A stretch of DNA of 64,000 nt, taken from contig JABXGR010000003.1 in assembly GCA_013538805.1 (NCBI GenBank), positions 1-64,000 on the forward strand, written 5' to 3'. The notes beneath the pieces were generated by a model. The model was not told the origin of the DNA. It was given only the letters and a program-made list of their open reading frames with translations, and did no database searches. Below, one piece after another: positions 46,494-55,679 of the stretch. Both the position numbers and the translations under genes were made by a program. Each line of letters begins with the position of its first letter. Within the stretch, counting starts at the first letter, position 1. The DNA is from Candidatus Nitrosocaldus schleperae. GTDB lineage: Archaea; Thermoproteota; Nitrososphaeria; Nitrososphaerales; Nitrosocaldaceae.

Positions 46494-46859
46494 CTATGCC
46501 ATCCTTGCTATCTTTGCATCTCTGAACCTCTTTATTATCCCTAATGCTATCACAAGTGCACCAAGCCCTGCTACAGGGGCTGAGCCAGCTATTGCTCCTC
46601 CTGCTGCTATCAGCACACCATTTATGATGAGCATTATCCACACAAAGGTTGAGACCTCTCTAGCAACGAAGAATGCTGCTATGGATAATGCTATAGCAGA
46701 ACCTCCAAATGCTAACCCTCTAACCATTGCGTTAGTAGGCAGAAATCCAGTCTCCCTTGCATCTTCTCCATCTATGCTCCTGCTTGCTGCCTCATCTGCA
46801 CCGTAGATTATGAGGAGTGCTAGAGCAGTTATGACTAGACCCTTCGCAATCTTTAACAT
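46494..46859 (-). CDS. Membrane protein, hypothetical
   Basis: 121 residues with about four hydrophobic segments (residues about 4-20, 45-65, 70-88 and 92-108) and a short basic tail. No family recognised. It lies alone between bioD and the small zinc protein. Confidence 0.6.
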   Translation of the reverse strand: MLKIAKGLVITALALLIIYGADEAASRSIDGEDARETGFLPTNAMVRGLAFGGSAIALSIAAFFVAREVSTFVWIMLIINGVLIAAGGAIAGSAPVAGLGALVIALGIIKRFRDAKIARMA

Positions 46860-46917
46860 GATATAAATTAGTGCTATCCCGTTAATAAACTATAATATGA
46901 CGATGGGATCATGATGG

Positions 46918-47598
46918 CTAGGTTAGCAGCAGGTCATACCTTATATACTTTGCAATGGAAGGTATATCATCAGGATCCTTGATGTATGGTATGCTCCCTA
47001 TCACTGGCACGTTACTCAACTCCTGTATTATGCTTCCAACATTAGCCTCAACTGGATTGCTGTAATCTACCATATTCATTACTATACCCATTACCTCTAC
47101 GCCCCTGCTCTTGCACGCTTCAATGGTTAGTAGTGTATGATTTATAGTACCTAACCTTGCCCTCGCAACTACTACTGCTGGTAGTGCAATCTCCTTGATG
47201 AGATCAAGTACATAGTAATCCCTCTTTATAGGCACCATAACACCACCTATACCCTCAACTACAAGGAACTCATGCCTCTCCTTCAGCATCTTGTATGCTC
47301 TTAACACTCTCTCAATATCTATCTCCTGCTTGAGCATCATGCTTGCCATGTATGGCGATGCTTCTACAGCAAGGAATACAGGGTTCACAAGTTCGTACTC
47401 ACTTCTATCTAGACATGAGTATCTTGCTATGAGTTCAGCATCTGTAGACTTGAATACTGCATCTCTATCTATTCCAGTTGCTACTGGCTTCATACCTACA
47501 GCATCTATGCCATCTCTCCTCAATGCATAAACTATCGCTGCTGTAACTAGAGTCTTGCCTACACCAGTATCTGTACCAGTTATGAATACCCCGCTCAT
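46918..47598 (-). CDS. bioD: Dethiobiotin synthase
   Basis: 226 residues from the ATG at 47598. P-loop GTDTGVGKTLV at about 8-18, KPVATG as the substrate loop, and EGIGGVMVPI as the switch region. It makes dethiobiotin from diaminopelargonate and CO2 with ATP. The longer in-frame opening to 47862 runs through low-complexity sequence and antisense of the transporter, so it is rejected. bioA lies 4 kb away at 51724, so the pathway is split. Confidence 0.9.
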   Translation of the reverse strand: MSGVFITGTDTGVGKTLVTAAIVYALRRDGIDAVGMKPVATGIDRDAVFKSTDAELIARYSCLDRSEYELVNPVFLAVEASPYMASMMLKQEIDIERVLRAYKMLKERHEFLVVEGIGGVMVPIKRDYYVLDLIKEIALPAVVVARARLGTINHTLLTIEACKSRGVEVMGIVMNMVDYSNPVEANVGSIIQELSNVPVIGSIPYIKDPDDIPSIAKYIRYDLLLT

Positions 47599-47656
47599 CC
47601 TCCTATGAGTAGTAGATACCATTATTATGGGTTTTATACCATCTCTATCATCTCGG

Positions 47657-49135
47657 ATGAGTGTTGATACAAGTATGCTTGGTCTAGTGCTAGGCCCAGT
47701 AGTATTCCTTGTAATACTGTTGGTGGAGGGCATGGTTATGATGGATCCTGCTCCAAGGATAGTACTTGCTCTAGTAGCATGGATGGTTGTATGGTGGATA
47801 ACTAATGCTATCCCTTTGTATGCAACAGCACTACTCCCCTTGGTTGTGCTCCCAGCATCCAACGTTATACAGATAAGCAGTATTGCTGCGAACTATGCTG
47901 ATAGGACTATATTCCTCTTACTAGGCAGCCTCATGCTTGCTAGAGCAATAGAGGTATCAGGGTTGCATAGGAGGTTTGCTATAAGGTTGCTACTCATGTT
48001 AGGCAATGATAGTAAGAGCATACTAGGAGGGTTCATCTTAGTTACTGCTCTCCTTAGTGCATTCATGAGCAACACGGTAGTTGCTGCTATGATGATCCCT
48101 CTAGCCTTATCTATAATCTCAGTCATGGATGAGGAGCATAGGAGGAGGATAGCACCAGCACTCATGATAGTCATAGCATACTCTGCAAGCATAGGAGGGG
48201 TTATTACACTTGTAGGCACACCTCCAAATCTTATATTTGCATCTATAGCAAGCGATATGGGTTATGATGTAACATTCCTCTCATGGCTCCCTATAGGGCT
48301 TCCAGTAGGCTCAATACTCCTGCTACTACTCTGGCTCTATCTGCTTTACGTGCATAGGTTGAGGGATGTTAAGGTTATAGAGAGTAGGGATGTTGTAATA
48401 GATGAAGCCAATAGACTTGGAAGGATAAGCAGGAGGGAGAAGGCTGTTCTAGCAGTGTTCATAGCAACGATAGCAGCATGGATGAGTAGGGGTGCATGGG
48501 GCTCATACCTCCCAGGTGTTGATGATGCTGTTATAGCAGTATCTGCAGCACTCTTGCTATTTGTAATAAGGGTTAAGGATGAAGATGAGAGCAAGGAGAA
48601 GGAGGATGGTGCTAACATAAAGGGTAGAGTAGGAGTAGGAGTAGGAGTAGGAAGAGGAGAGGTTAGGCTCTTAACATGGGATGAGGCATCAAGGATACCA
48701 TGGGGTGTGCTAGTCCTCATAGGAGGAAGCCTTGCACTTGCAAATGCATTCACAGCAACAGGGTTAGATAAGATCGTTGCATCAGCCCTAGCCATAGAGG
48801 CTAGCCCTTCACTCATGATACTATTCATAACAACAGTAACAGTATTCATAACTGAGTTGATGAGTAATACAGCAGTAGCAACACTCATGCTTCCTGTAGT
48901 TAGCAGTGTAGCAGAGCATGTTGGTATGGAGCCATTGCAACTCATGCTTGCAGCAACGTTAGCAGCAACCCTAAGCTTCATGCTCCCAGTAGCAACTCCT
49001 CCAAATGCAATGGCATTTGCATCTGGCTACCTTACTGTAGCGTACATGGTAAGGATGGGGTTCATGATGAACCTCTTCAGCATATCAGTGATCACAGCAT
49101 TAGTATATATTATAACACCATATGTTAGATTCTAA
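47657..49135 (+). CDS. DASS-family sodium:anion symporter
   Basis: 492 residues, about 11-12 hydrophobic spans. Duplicated family motifs: FMSNTVVAAMM with VGTPPNLIFASI in the first half, LMSNTAVATLMLPV with VATPPNAMAFAS in the second. The DASS/SLC13 family carries dicarboxylates, sulfate or tricarboxylates with sodium. A cytoplasmic loop (about 310-340) contains a Gly/Val repeat. The ATG at 47657 is chosen because TTTTATACC (47631-47639) is a TATA box 20-26 nt upstream; the in-frame ATG at 47627 would lie before it. Confidence 0.85.
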   Translation: MSVDTSMLGLVLGPVVFLVILLVEGMVMMDPAPRIVLALVAWMVVWWITNAIPLYATALLPLVVLPASNVIQISSIAANYADRTIFLLLGSLMLARAIEVSGLHRRFAIRLLLMLGNDSKSILGGFILVTALLSAFMSNTVVAAMMIPLALSIISVMDEEHRRRIAPALMIVIAYSASIGGVITLVGTPPNLIFASIASDMGYDVTFLSWLPIGLPVGSILLLLLWLYLLYVHRLRDVKVIESRDVVIDEANRLGRISRREKAVLAVFIATIAAWMSRGAWGSYLPGVDDAVIAVSAALLLFVIRVKDEDESKEKEDGANIKGRVGVGVGVGRGEVRLLTWDEASRIPWGVLVLIGGSLALANAFTATGLDKIVASALAIEASPSLMILFITTVTVFITELMSNTAVATLMLPVVSSVAEHVGMEPLQLMLAATLAATLSFMLPVATPPNAMAFASGYLTVAYMVRMGFMMNLFSISVITALVYIITPYVRF

Positions 49136-49255
49136 CACCATATCATAATATCATCTGCCTCTCCTCCCTCCATGAGATACACATCGATTACCAACAGCCA
49201 ACACAATACATACATCTCTCTTTCTCTCCCTCCCTCCCTTCATCCTATCTATCTC

Positions 49256-49897
49256 TTACCCCTTCCCTCCCTTACTTCCCTCTATCCGCCTAATGAAGAG
49301 TATCATTGTTGCACCTGCTATAGCCATACCTACTCCCATAGCAGTAAGCATAGCATCGATCTTAGCCTTGGGGTTAGATAGTGATAACTTTTCCTTTATG
49401 TTGGGATCAAACCTTGCCAACTGATCCTCCACGCTCACATGCTTCATTGGCACAATACCTTCTCCAAGGAATGATAAATCTTCTGATGCATCCTCTATGG
49501 GAGCAGTTCTGCTACCCCACCATGTGAAGTAAAGCATATCATCATCATAAGAGTAAGATCTTCCATAAACAAGATACTCCTTGCCAACCTTGAATGGGTA
49601 ACCACATGTACCATCATCAACCCCTGTGAGTACTACAAGTTCCTTGTAGTATCCATACGCACTCTTCCAGTATCTATCAACCTCGAATATTGCTGCATTG
49701 ATATCCCTTATATCAGTATGTAGCCTCCTAACCTCAAGAACCTTGCCAGTGAATACAACTTTTGATGCATCAAACACTTCCTTTGGTGTGCTGGGTACCC
49801 CTGGCTCACATGCGTAAGCGTTATCTGCAGCAATCAAGATTAGATGAGATAAGATTAAAATCTGTAGACATAGATATGGTAAATTATTATTAACCAT
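49256..49897 (-). CDS. Secreted TIMP/NTR-like protein, possible protease inhibitor
   Basis: 213 residues from the ATG at 49897 (a TATA box, ATTTAAATAC, lies at about 49919-49928). Signal peptide of about 29 residues ends NAYA, then a Cys (CEPGVPST), so cleavage there would expose an N-terminal Cys, as in tissue inhibitors of metalloproteinases, whose Cys1 chelates the zinc of metzincin proteases. The body has KVVFTGKV and a second Cys in GTCGYPFKVGKEYLVYG, the hallmark of NTR/TIMP folds. A C-terminal span (about 190-208) anchors it. A metzincin gene is 841 bp away on the other strand. A lipoprotein reading of the Cys is possible but no good lipobox is seen. Confidence 0.65.
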   Translation of the reverse strand: MVNNNLPYLCLQILILSHLILIAADNAYACEPGVPSTPKEVFDASKVVFTGKVLEVRRLHTDIRDINAAIFEVDRYWKSAYGYYKELVVLTGVDDGTCGYPFKVGKEYLVYGRSYSYDDDMLYFTWWGSRTAPIEDASEDLSFLGEGIVPMKHVSVEDQLARFDPNIKEKLSLSNPKAKIDAMLTAMGVGMAIAGATMILFIRRIEGSKGGKG

Positions 49898-50016
49898 ATA
49901 AAAAATAGTGCTAAAGTTGTATTTAAATACTACTTGCTTCACATCATGTAAAATTGAATATCCTTGTAAATATCATTTGATCTATATATATAGCAGTTAA
50001 TTTATTCATTATTTCA

Positions 50017-50733
50017 ATGAAGTATATGGTAGTAATTGGAGGAATAATAGCAACTGTTATTAGTGTAGTGATGGTATCTAGCCTATTATCTTCACAGGAT
50101 AACAGCAAGAATGATAAATTAAAGGAGATAGAATCAACTGAACCATTACCCAGTAAGATCAACAGGGCAGGAATACCAATACTAACCTCATTCGAGGCAC
50201 CAGATGCGTATGATGATTACTATTCTATACAGGAAGGGGAGTTCAATTATCTTGATCGAGCAATAAAGAAGGGTACAACGCTCATCTCTGATACAGAGAT
50301 AGATAAGTACTTTAAGAATTTCTCAGAGAAAGGTTACAAGTTTGCCTATAAAGCATCTGATGGAAGCCTTAGATATTACACAATAAACTACTTTGAAGTA
50401 CCATTATCACTTGAGAATCATAACATATTGGTAAGCATAATAGATGAGCAGATAGATGAAGCAACAAAGGCAAAGGTCCCTGTATTATCACAAGATGAAG
50501 CAGAATACATCTCAGAAGCATTAAAGAGACCATACAGATGGGTTCAGATAGGAGAAGAGGCAGCCTCTATACTGAAGAGGCGTATAGTAGATGATGGGTA
50601 CATACTTAATGTCAGCGCTGATGAAGGTATCAAAACAATAAGGCTGATGTATGTTGGTCCTTACTCAGAGGAACTACTGCTGTCTGAGTTTCAATCCATG
50701 TATGGCAAAGTAGGCAAGAAATTGGGCAGGTGA
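50017..50733 (+). CDS. Hypothetical membrane-anchored protein
   Basis: 238 residues. N-terminal span (about 3-25, VVIGGIIATVISVVMVSSLL) then an extracellular Asp/Glu/Lys-rich domain. No family recognised. It precedes the metzincin by 4 bp and follows the TIMP-like gene divergently, so the three may form one surface system. Confidence 0.6.
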   Translation: MKYMVVIGGIIATVISVVMVSSLLSSQDNSKNDKLKEIESTEPLPSKINRAGIPILTSFEAPDAYDDYYSIQEGEFNYLDRAIKKGTTLISDTEIDKYFKNFSEKGYKFAYKASDGSLRYYTINYFEVPLSLENHNILVSIIDEQIDEATKAKVPVLSQDEAEYISEALKRPYRWVQIGEEAASILKRRIVDDGYILNVSADEGIKTIRLMYVGPYSEELLLSEFQSMYGKVGKKLGR

Positions 50734-50737
50734 TTAT

Positions 50738-51607
50738 ATGAGATATTTAGTTTACCTTATAGTGATAGTATTAATTATATCCAATTATACGATGCAGCAA
50801 GTGTATGCATACAGTATAACAGGTTATGTGAAGACAGGAGGTACTGGGCTAGCAGATTCTAAGGTAACAGCAGAAAGAGTAGGCGAGTACAAATGGACAA
50901 GGACATCTAGTAGTGGTAATATAGGATCTTATACTCTTACTGTTGATTCAACCAACTCTTACAACGTTGCAGCAATGAAGACACAATATACACGAGCAAA
51001 TGCTACAGTGAATGGTGGAAGTACTGCACCAGATCTTACCCTATCTACTAGATCCTTCGCATATGTTACATTCAAGATAGCCTATGATACCTCTCCAGGA
51101 TCTAGGCTAACCATAGATCAAGCAAGATATTATCTATATTCAGCAGAGCCATGGTTTAGAGAAGAGCATTCAATAGATTTTCAAGAGGCTGGAGCTGGAA
51201 CAGGTTGGTCAACTGATGGAACCCCACAATTTTGTGTTAACTATTTCTTGGATGATTTAGCAAATGATACAGGTTGGCTTTATGGTAATTATAGCGGTGC
51301 CAGCATTCTTATAGGATTTACTGGCAAAACTTTTAATGATTATCCTCCTACCGCTGGTTGCATCAGTCATATTCCAACCTCTGGAGGCACTCATCCATGG
51401 ATTGTAATCTCTAACAATACCCCCGATATGGCAAGGTTGGTGATGCATGAGGTAAGCCATGCATACGGTCTCGAACATATAGTACAGTCATGTAGTAATC
51501 AAATCCCTAATATAATGGCGCCAGGTTGTCCCAGTAACATATACATCAAGAATTGGACACCATCGCATGATGCAACTATGCAGTCACGTAGAAACTGGTA
51601 TAATTGA
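50738..51607 (+). CDS. Secreted metzincin metalloprotease
   Basis: 289 residues. Signal peptide of about 23 residues, a carboxypeptidase-regulatory-like beta domain (25-105), then the catalytic domain. Zinc motif HEVSHAYGLEH at 237-247 gives H237, E238, H241 and H247 with G244, and the Met-turn follows as NIMAPGC (M260). Matrixin-like peptidases have this HExxHxxGxxH plus Met-turn pattern. No obvious Cys-switch propeptide is seen. Substrate unknown; probably cell-surface or external proteins. Confidence 0.82.
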   Translation: MRYLVYLIVIVLIISNYTMQQVYAYSITGYVKTGGTGLADSKVTAERVGEYKWTRTSSSGNIGSYTLTVDSTNSYNVAAMKTQYTRANATVNGGSTAPDLTLSTRSFAYVTFKIAYDTSPGSRLTIDQARYYLYSAEPWFREEHSIDFQEAGAGTGWSTDGTPQFCVNYFLDDLANDTGWLYGNYSGASILIGFTGKTFNDYPPTAGCISHIPTSGGTHPWIVISNNTPDMARLVMHEVSHAYGLEHIVQSCSNQIPNIMAPGCPSNIYIKNWTPSHDATMQSRRNWYN

Positions 51608-51723
51608 TTAACCAATCCTATCTATTTTATTCTGATTTATTCTAATTGTATGTTAACCCGTGTTTCAAACAGGCTCAACTAACAAGAGGATAAGATTATG
51701 TATCTGCATAAAGACTGTATAGT

Positions 51724-53103
51724 ATGCATGAGTATTATGCATATAAAAACGGTAATCTTAAAACCCGAGACAAGACATACGTATGGCATCCATACACACA
51801 GATGAGTGATTGGCTCAGGATGGATGCACCAGTGATAGTTAAGGGAGAGGGCTTCTACCTCATAGATGATAAGGGCAATAGGTATCTTGATGGGGTAGCA
51901 AGTATGTGGTGCAACGTATGGGGGCACTCTAGAAGGGAGATAGTAGATGCTATCATTGAGCAGGTTAGGGTATTGCAACACTCAACCCTATTTGGGCTCT
52001 GCAATGAACCTTCAATAGTGCTTGCTGAACTGCTTGTAAAGATGGCAAAGGGCATGGGCAAGGTATTCTATAGTGATGATGGCTCAACTGCAATGGAGGT
52101 AGCGATAAAGATGGCTATACAGTATTGGCATAACAAGTTAGGTTCAAGCAATAAGAGGAGAGAGATCATTGCATTAGAGCATGGGTACCATGGGGATACG
52201 GTAGGAGCAATGTCCATAGGCTACATAGAGCACTTCTTCAAGCCATATCAACATTTACTCTTCAAGGTTAGGCATGTACCCTCTCCCTATCTATACAGGA
52301 AGGGTAGGGAGATGGGTGATGCTGATTACGTGCAGTACTGCATAGATAGCCTTGAGCATGAACTGAAGGCCAATGAGGGTAGGGTAGCAGCAGTGGTCAT
52401 GGAGAGTGGTGCACAGATTGCTGGAGGGGCAATAGTGTATCCAGATGGGTATCAGAGGGAGGTGAGCAGGTTATGCAAGAGGTACGATACTCTACTTGTG
52501 CTTGATGAGGTTGCAACAGGGCTAGGGAGGTTAGGCTCAATGGTTGAGTATATTGCTCAAGATAGCATGCCAGATATAGTTGCATTTGGGAAGATGCTTA
52601 CAGCAGGGTATCTACCTTTAGCAGCAACACTAGCAAGTGATGAGATCTTCAATGCATTCCTTGGCAGGTATGAGGAAGGGAAGCATCTATTCCATGGACA
52701 TACGTTCACTGGCAACCCAATAGCATGTGCATGTGCAGTAGCAAACCTAAGGCTTTATGAGCAGGAAGGGTTGATCTCAAAGGTTAAGAGTAGTTCAGCA
52801 CTGATTGCTAGGAGGCTTGAGGAGTTCAGATGCTACCCTATAGTTGGGGATGTTAGGCATAAGGGTATGCTTGCTGCTATTGAACTGGTTAAGGCTAATG
52901 GTAAGGATCCTCTATTGACACTCTCTTGCAGAAGGATAAACTATGCTATAATGGAGGAGGCTCTCAAGCGTGGTCTCTTCTTAAGACCATTGGGTCATAT
53001 AATGCTGCTAGTACCTCCACTAGCAATAGGTAGAGAGGAGTTGGATATGCTCATAGATAAGGCGTTGGAGGTTGTTGGTGCTATAGCCAGATTGGTAGAA
53101 TGA
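51724..53103 (+). CDS. bioA: Adenosylmethionine-8-amino-7-oxononanoate aminotransferase
   Basis: 459 residues, class III aminotransferase. WHPYTQMSDW near the N-terminus is the BioA signature, LVLDEVATGLGRLG holds the PLP-phosphate region and AFGKMLTAGYLPLAATL the catalytic Lys. It transfers the amino group of SAM to the biotin precursor. The start at the ATG at 51724 gives normal length. bioD is at 46918 on the other strand; bioF and bioB are not in the window. Confidence 0.93.
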   Translation: MHEYYAYKNGNLKTRDKTYVWHPYTQMSDWLRMDAPVIVKGEGFYLIDDKGNRYLDGVASMWCNVWGHSRREIVDAIIEQVRVLQHSTLFGLCNEPSIVLAELLVKMAKGMGKVFYSDDGSTAMEVAIKMAIQYWHNKLGSSNKRREIIALEHGYHGDTVGAMSIGYIEHFFKPYQHLLFKVRHVPSPYLYRKGREMGDADYVQYCIDSLEHELKANEGRVAAVVMESGAQIAGGAIVYPDGYQREVSRLCKRYDTLLVLDEVATGLGRLGSMVEYIAQDSMPDIVAFGKMLTAGYLPLAATLASDEIFNAFLGRYEEGKHLFHGHTFTGNPIACACAVANLRLYEQEGLISKVKSSSALIARRLEEFRCYPIVGDVRHKGMLAAIELVKANGKDPLLTLSCRRINYAIMEEALKRGLFLRPLGHIMLLVPPLAIGREELDMLIDKALEVVGAIARLVE

Positions 53104-53110
53104 GTTTGTT

Positions 53111-53187
53111 TGGTGCCGCCGGCGTGATTTGAACACGCGACACCTCGGTCTTCAGCCGAGTGCTCTCCCAGGCTGAGCTACGGCGGC
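53111..53187 (-). tRNA. tRNA-Phe(GAA) with encoded CCA
   Basis: On the minus strand GCCGCCG (53187-53181) pairs with CGGCGGC; D-stem GCTC/GAGC; anticodon stem CTCGG/CCGAG with loop CTGAAGA, so the anticodon is GAA (Phe). T-arm GCGTG-TTCAAAT-CACGC. The 74-nt body is followed by an encoded CCA (53111-53113). No intron. Confidence 0.95.
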
Positions 53188-53249
53188 TTGCTTAGGTTAA
53201 TTAGCCAGCACCGATTTATTTGCTTTTGTTATATACTGCTTATCATGCT

Positions 53250-53801
53250 TTAACCTCTCTTACTCTTCCATGGCACATCTTCCATGCCTCTACGCCTATT
53301 CATTACCCTAGCCAGGATAAAGAGTAGTGATGAGAGCCTGTTCATATATGCAATAAGATCATCACTTACATTCCCGCTCTCATCCTTCAATGCAACTATA
53401 GCACGCTCAGCCCTCCTTGCTATTGCCCTAGCAAGATGTAGCAGTGAAGCCTCCTTGCTCCCTCCTGGGATTATAAAGTATGCTATAGAGCCTACCTCCT
53501 CCTCATACCTGTCTATAATCTCTTCAAGCCTATTAACCATCTTAATGCTTACCTTAGGTGTTGATGCACTCATATCTGGATCTGCTAATTCTGCTCCAGC
53601 AATGAAGAGATCGTTCTGTACCTCTTCAAGCACAGCCTTTACATCCTCTTCATCTATGAATGATATGCATAAACCTATGGCAGAGTTGAGTTCATCTATG
53701 CTGCCATATGCCTCTACCCTTAATGCTGCCTTGGATACCCTCTTCCCACCAAGTAGTGATGTGTAGCCTTTATCCCCTCCTCTAGTGTATATCTTTGCCA
53801 T
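53250..53801 (-). CDS. Cob(I)alamin adenosyltransferase, PduO type
   Basis: 183 residues. TRGGDKGYTSLLGGKRVSK at the N-terminus forms the ATP site, followed by EAYGSIDELNSAIGL, and the Arg-rich ARRAERAIVAL helix lies near the C-terminus. It makes adenosylcobalamin, the cofactor of the methylmalonyl-CoA mutase at 20163. Monocistronic, with its promoter divergent to the small gene at 53853. Confidence 0.94.
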   Translation of the reverse strand: MAKIYTRGGDKGYTSLLGGKRVSKAALRVEAYGSIDELNSAIGLCISFIDEEDVKAVLEEVQNDLFIAGAELADPDMSASTPKVSIKMVNRLEEIIDRYEEEVGSIAYFIIPGGSKEASLLHLARAIARRAERAIVALKDESGNVSDDLIAYMNRLSSLLFILARVMNRRRGMEDVPWKSKRG

Positions 53802-53852
53802 GTGTATGGTATTACATGATAAGGTTTAAACATAACTTTCTACCCATCCATC

Positions 53853-54107
53853 ATGGGCATGGGTCATGCTAGGTATGTATTTGCTCTAACTATGATGAGT
53901 TTCAGCATGGCCATAATCCTTGCTATATCTGCCATCATCATAGATTATTATATACTTGGCAAGAGCAATAGTGTTAAGGTGGATATAAGGGAGGCTACAG
54001 ATGACCTTATAAAGGGTAACGTGCTCAAGAGCATAATCAACGAACTCTCAAAGATAGCAGGTAGCGATGTAGGAAGGAGCAATGGTGAGTATATAGTAAG
54101 CAAGTGA
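53853..54107 (+). CDS. Hypothetical single-span membrane protein
   Basis: 84 residues. One hydrophobic span (about 9-33) then a charged tail. Not recognised. Starts 52 bp divergent from the cobalamin adenosyltransferase. Confidence 0.5.
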   Translation: MGMGHARYVFALTMMSFSMAIILAISAIIIDYYILGKSNSVKVDIREATDDLIKGNVLKSIINELSKIAGSDVGRSNGEYIVSK

Positions 54108-54231
54108 TCATGTATGCATTATATGCTGAATGAATGATATCCTGCTGAAGAGCATGATACTTTACTTTACTTTACTTTCAGTAATGATAATCTATGCATA
54201 GCATATATACTTCATTCACTATATGTCAAGT

Positions 54232-54363
54232 ATGAGCAAGGAGAGCAAGGTTAGATGCCCATACTGTGAATCAACCTTTAACAGCAAGGAGGAGTTATCA
54301 AAGCATATAGATAGGATGCATATAGGACCTGGGGTGCTTGAAGGAGACACAAGGAAGCTATAA
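54232..54363 (+). CDS. C2H2 zinc-finger protein
   Basis: 43 residues from the ATG at 54232: MSKESKVRCPYCESTFNSKE, then ELSKHIDRMHIG and a short tail. C-x2-C-x12-H-x4-H is a single C2H2 finger, a family of small archaeal DNA-binding proteins. An upstream ATG (54223) adds three residues; the TATA box TATATA at 54204-54209 fits 54232. Confidence 0.8.
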   Translation: MSKESKVRCPYCESTFNSKEELSKHIDRMHIGPGVLEGDTRKL

Positions 54364-54430
54364 AATTGCATATCAGATACTAAAATAATATAAATCACTA
54401 TATATATCACCTCATACTTATTATAAATAA

Positions 54431-55107
54431 TGAGGGTTAGTTGTCGAATGGCTAGGTTTATGATTGGTCTTGTTGGAGCTGTTATAGCATCATCATTGCT
54501 GCTAGTGTATCTAACCTTTACATATGAGTGTACAGGCAAGCAACAAGCCTGAGATGAGGTATGTACAGATAGGGAAGTGGAAGTGCCCAGATACAGCACT
54601 AGTAATATTAACAGGTGAACCATTCCCTCCAGTAAGGGTACCAACATACATGCCACCTGGTTACATACCAGTAGACTGCTACTACTATCAAGGGACTGAT
54701 CTAGTTATGCACTTCGTGCCTGAGGGTATAGATACCTCTAGTGGAAGGATAGGCAATATGCTATTACATTTACTGCTATATGGCATGGTGCAGAGCATAT
54801 GAAGGAGGTTAGGAAGAAGGTTATAGATAGAGGTGTAGAAGCATTCTACGAGGAGAAGGCAAACTCGCAGAGAGGTGATCTCATGCAGATATTTGAGATC
54901 AATGGTAACCCAGCAATGGGTTGGGAAGTAGGCAACAAAAACAGCCTACTCATCTTGGATGGTAAGGTTATAAGCAGTGAACCATCACCATATCCAGCAG
55001 TTGTAGAAATGATAGATCAGAAGGAGCAGGTTTACTATAGTGTTGGTGGTTATTATGTATTAATGGATGAGTTGAAGAAGATACTAGAGTCGCTAGAGAA
55101 GCCTTAA
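54431..55107 (+). pseudogene. Broken secreted/membrane protein, two frameshifts
   Basis: Three frames join into one reading. Frame 1 (54431-54553) is an N-terminal membrane span, MIGLVGAVIASSLLLVYLTF. Frame 2 (from 54524 to about 54745) continues with KPEMRYVQIGKWKCPDTALV and GEPFPPVRVPTYMPPGYIPV. Frame 3 (about 54748 to 55107) goes on with RQYAITFTAIWHGAEHMKEV and NPAMGWEVGN to LKKILESLEKP. The junctions lie near 54515 (after the T-rich CCTTTACAT) and 54745 (AAGGATAGG). Each needs one base gained or lost. The frames are coherent, so this is probably one protein of about 220 residues. No family recognised. Separate short ORFs are the alternative reading. Confidence 0.5.
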
Positions 55108-55138
55108 GATTTATTTTTATTGGTAGGATAGGCATCTT

Positions 55139-55660
55139 ATGCTAGAGTTCTTCCTTACTGCATGTAGATTGAAGAGGGTTAAGAGGAAGGGGTGGCTTGT
55201 AAAGGCAAAGGTTAGCAGCGATGATGCTGAATCTGTAGCAGATCACTCATACATGTTAGCACTAATTGCTATGATCGCTGCTGATGCTAAAGGCTTGGAT
55301 ACATGCAAGGCTATGAGGATGGCACTACTGCACGATATTGCAGAGTCAATAACAGGAGATTACATGCCAGAGGAGATAGAGGGCGAGAGGAAAAGGGCTA
55401 TTGAGCATGATGCTATGCTTAAACTACTCAACATGCTCCCTGAAGGCTTAAGGGATGAGTATGCAAGGCTCTGGGATGAGTATGCTAACTATAAGAGTGA
55501 GGAGGCTAGACTTGTACATGAACTTGATAAGGTTGAGATGGTCATTCAGGCTAGATGTTATGAGGATATGGGCTATAGAGGAGTGTTGGGGAGATTCTAC
55601 TCCTATGCTGAACCATATGTTAATGATGAGATTGCAAGAAGGTTGATATCATCAGTATAG
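55139..55660 (+). CDS. HD-domain nucleotidase, HDDC2/YfbR-like
   Basis: 173 residues. Metal motifs: VADHSYMLALIAM with the first His, LLHDIAESITGD with the HD pair, and HELDKVEM later. Similar to the 5'-deoxynucleotidase YfbR and human HDDC2, which hydrolyse nucleoside monophosphates. Substrate not certain. Confidence 0.85.
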   Translation: MLEFFLTACRLKRVKRKGWLVKAKVSSDDAESVADHSYMLALIAMIAADAKGLDTCKAMRMALLHDIAESITGDYMPEEIEGERKRAIEHDAMLKLLNMLPEGLRDEYARLWDEYANYKSEEARLVHELDKVEMVIQARCYEDMGYRGVLGRFYSYAEPYVNDEIARRLISSV

Positions 55661-55679
55661 CAAGATACTCATTGTAATG

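Noticed and set aside
46918-47862. Longer bioD start at 47862
   Set aside because: The extra 88 residues are low-complexity and overlap the transporter in antisense; the family starts at MSGVFITGTDTG.
51640-51720. Possible biotin operator before bioA
   Set aside because: TTAACC-like and GGCTCAAC-like half-sites are imperfect, and bioD lacks a match.
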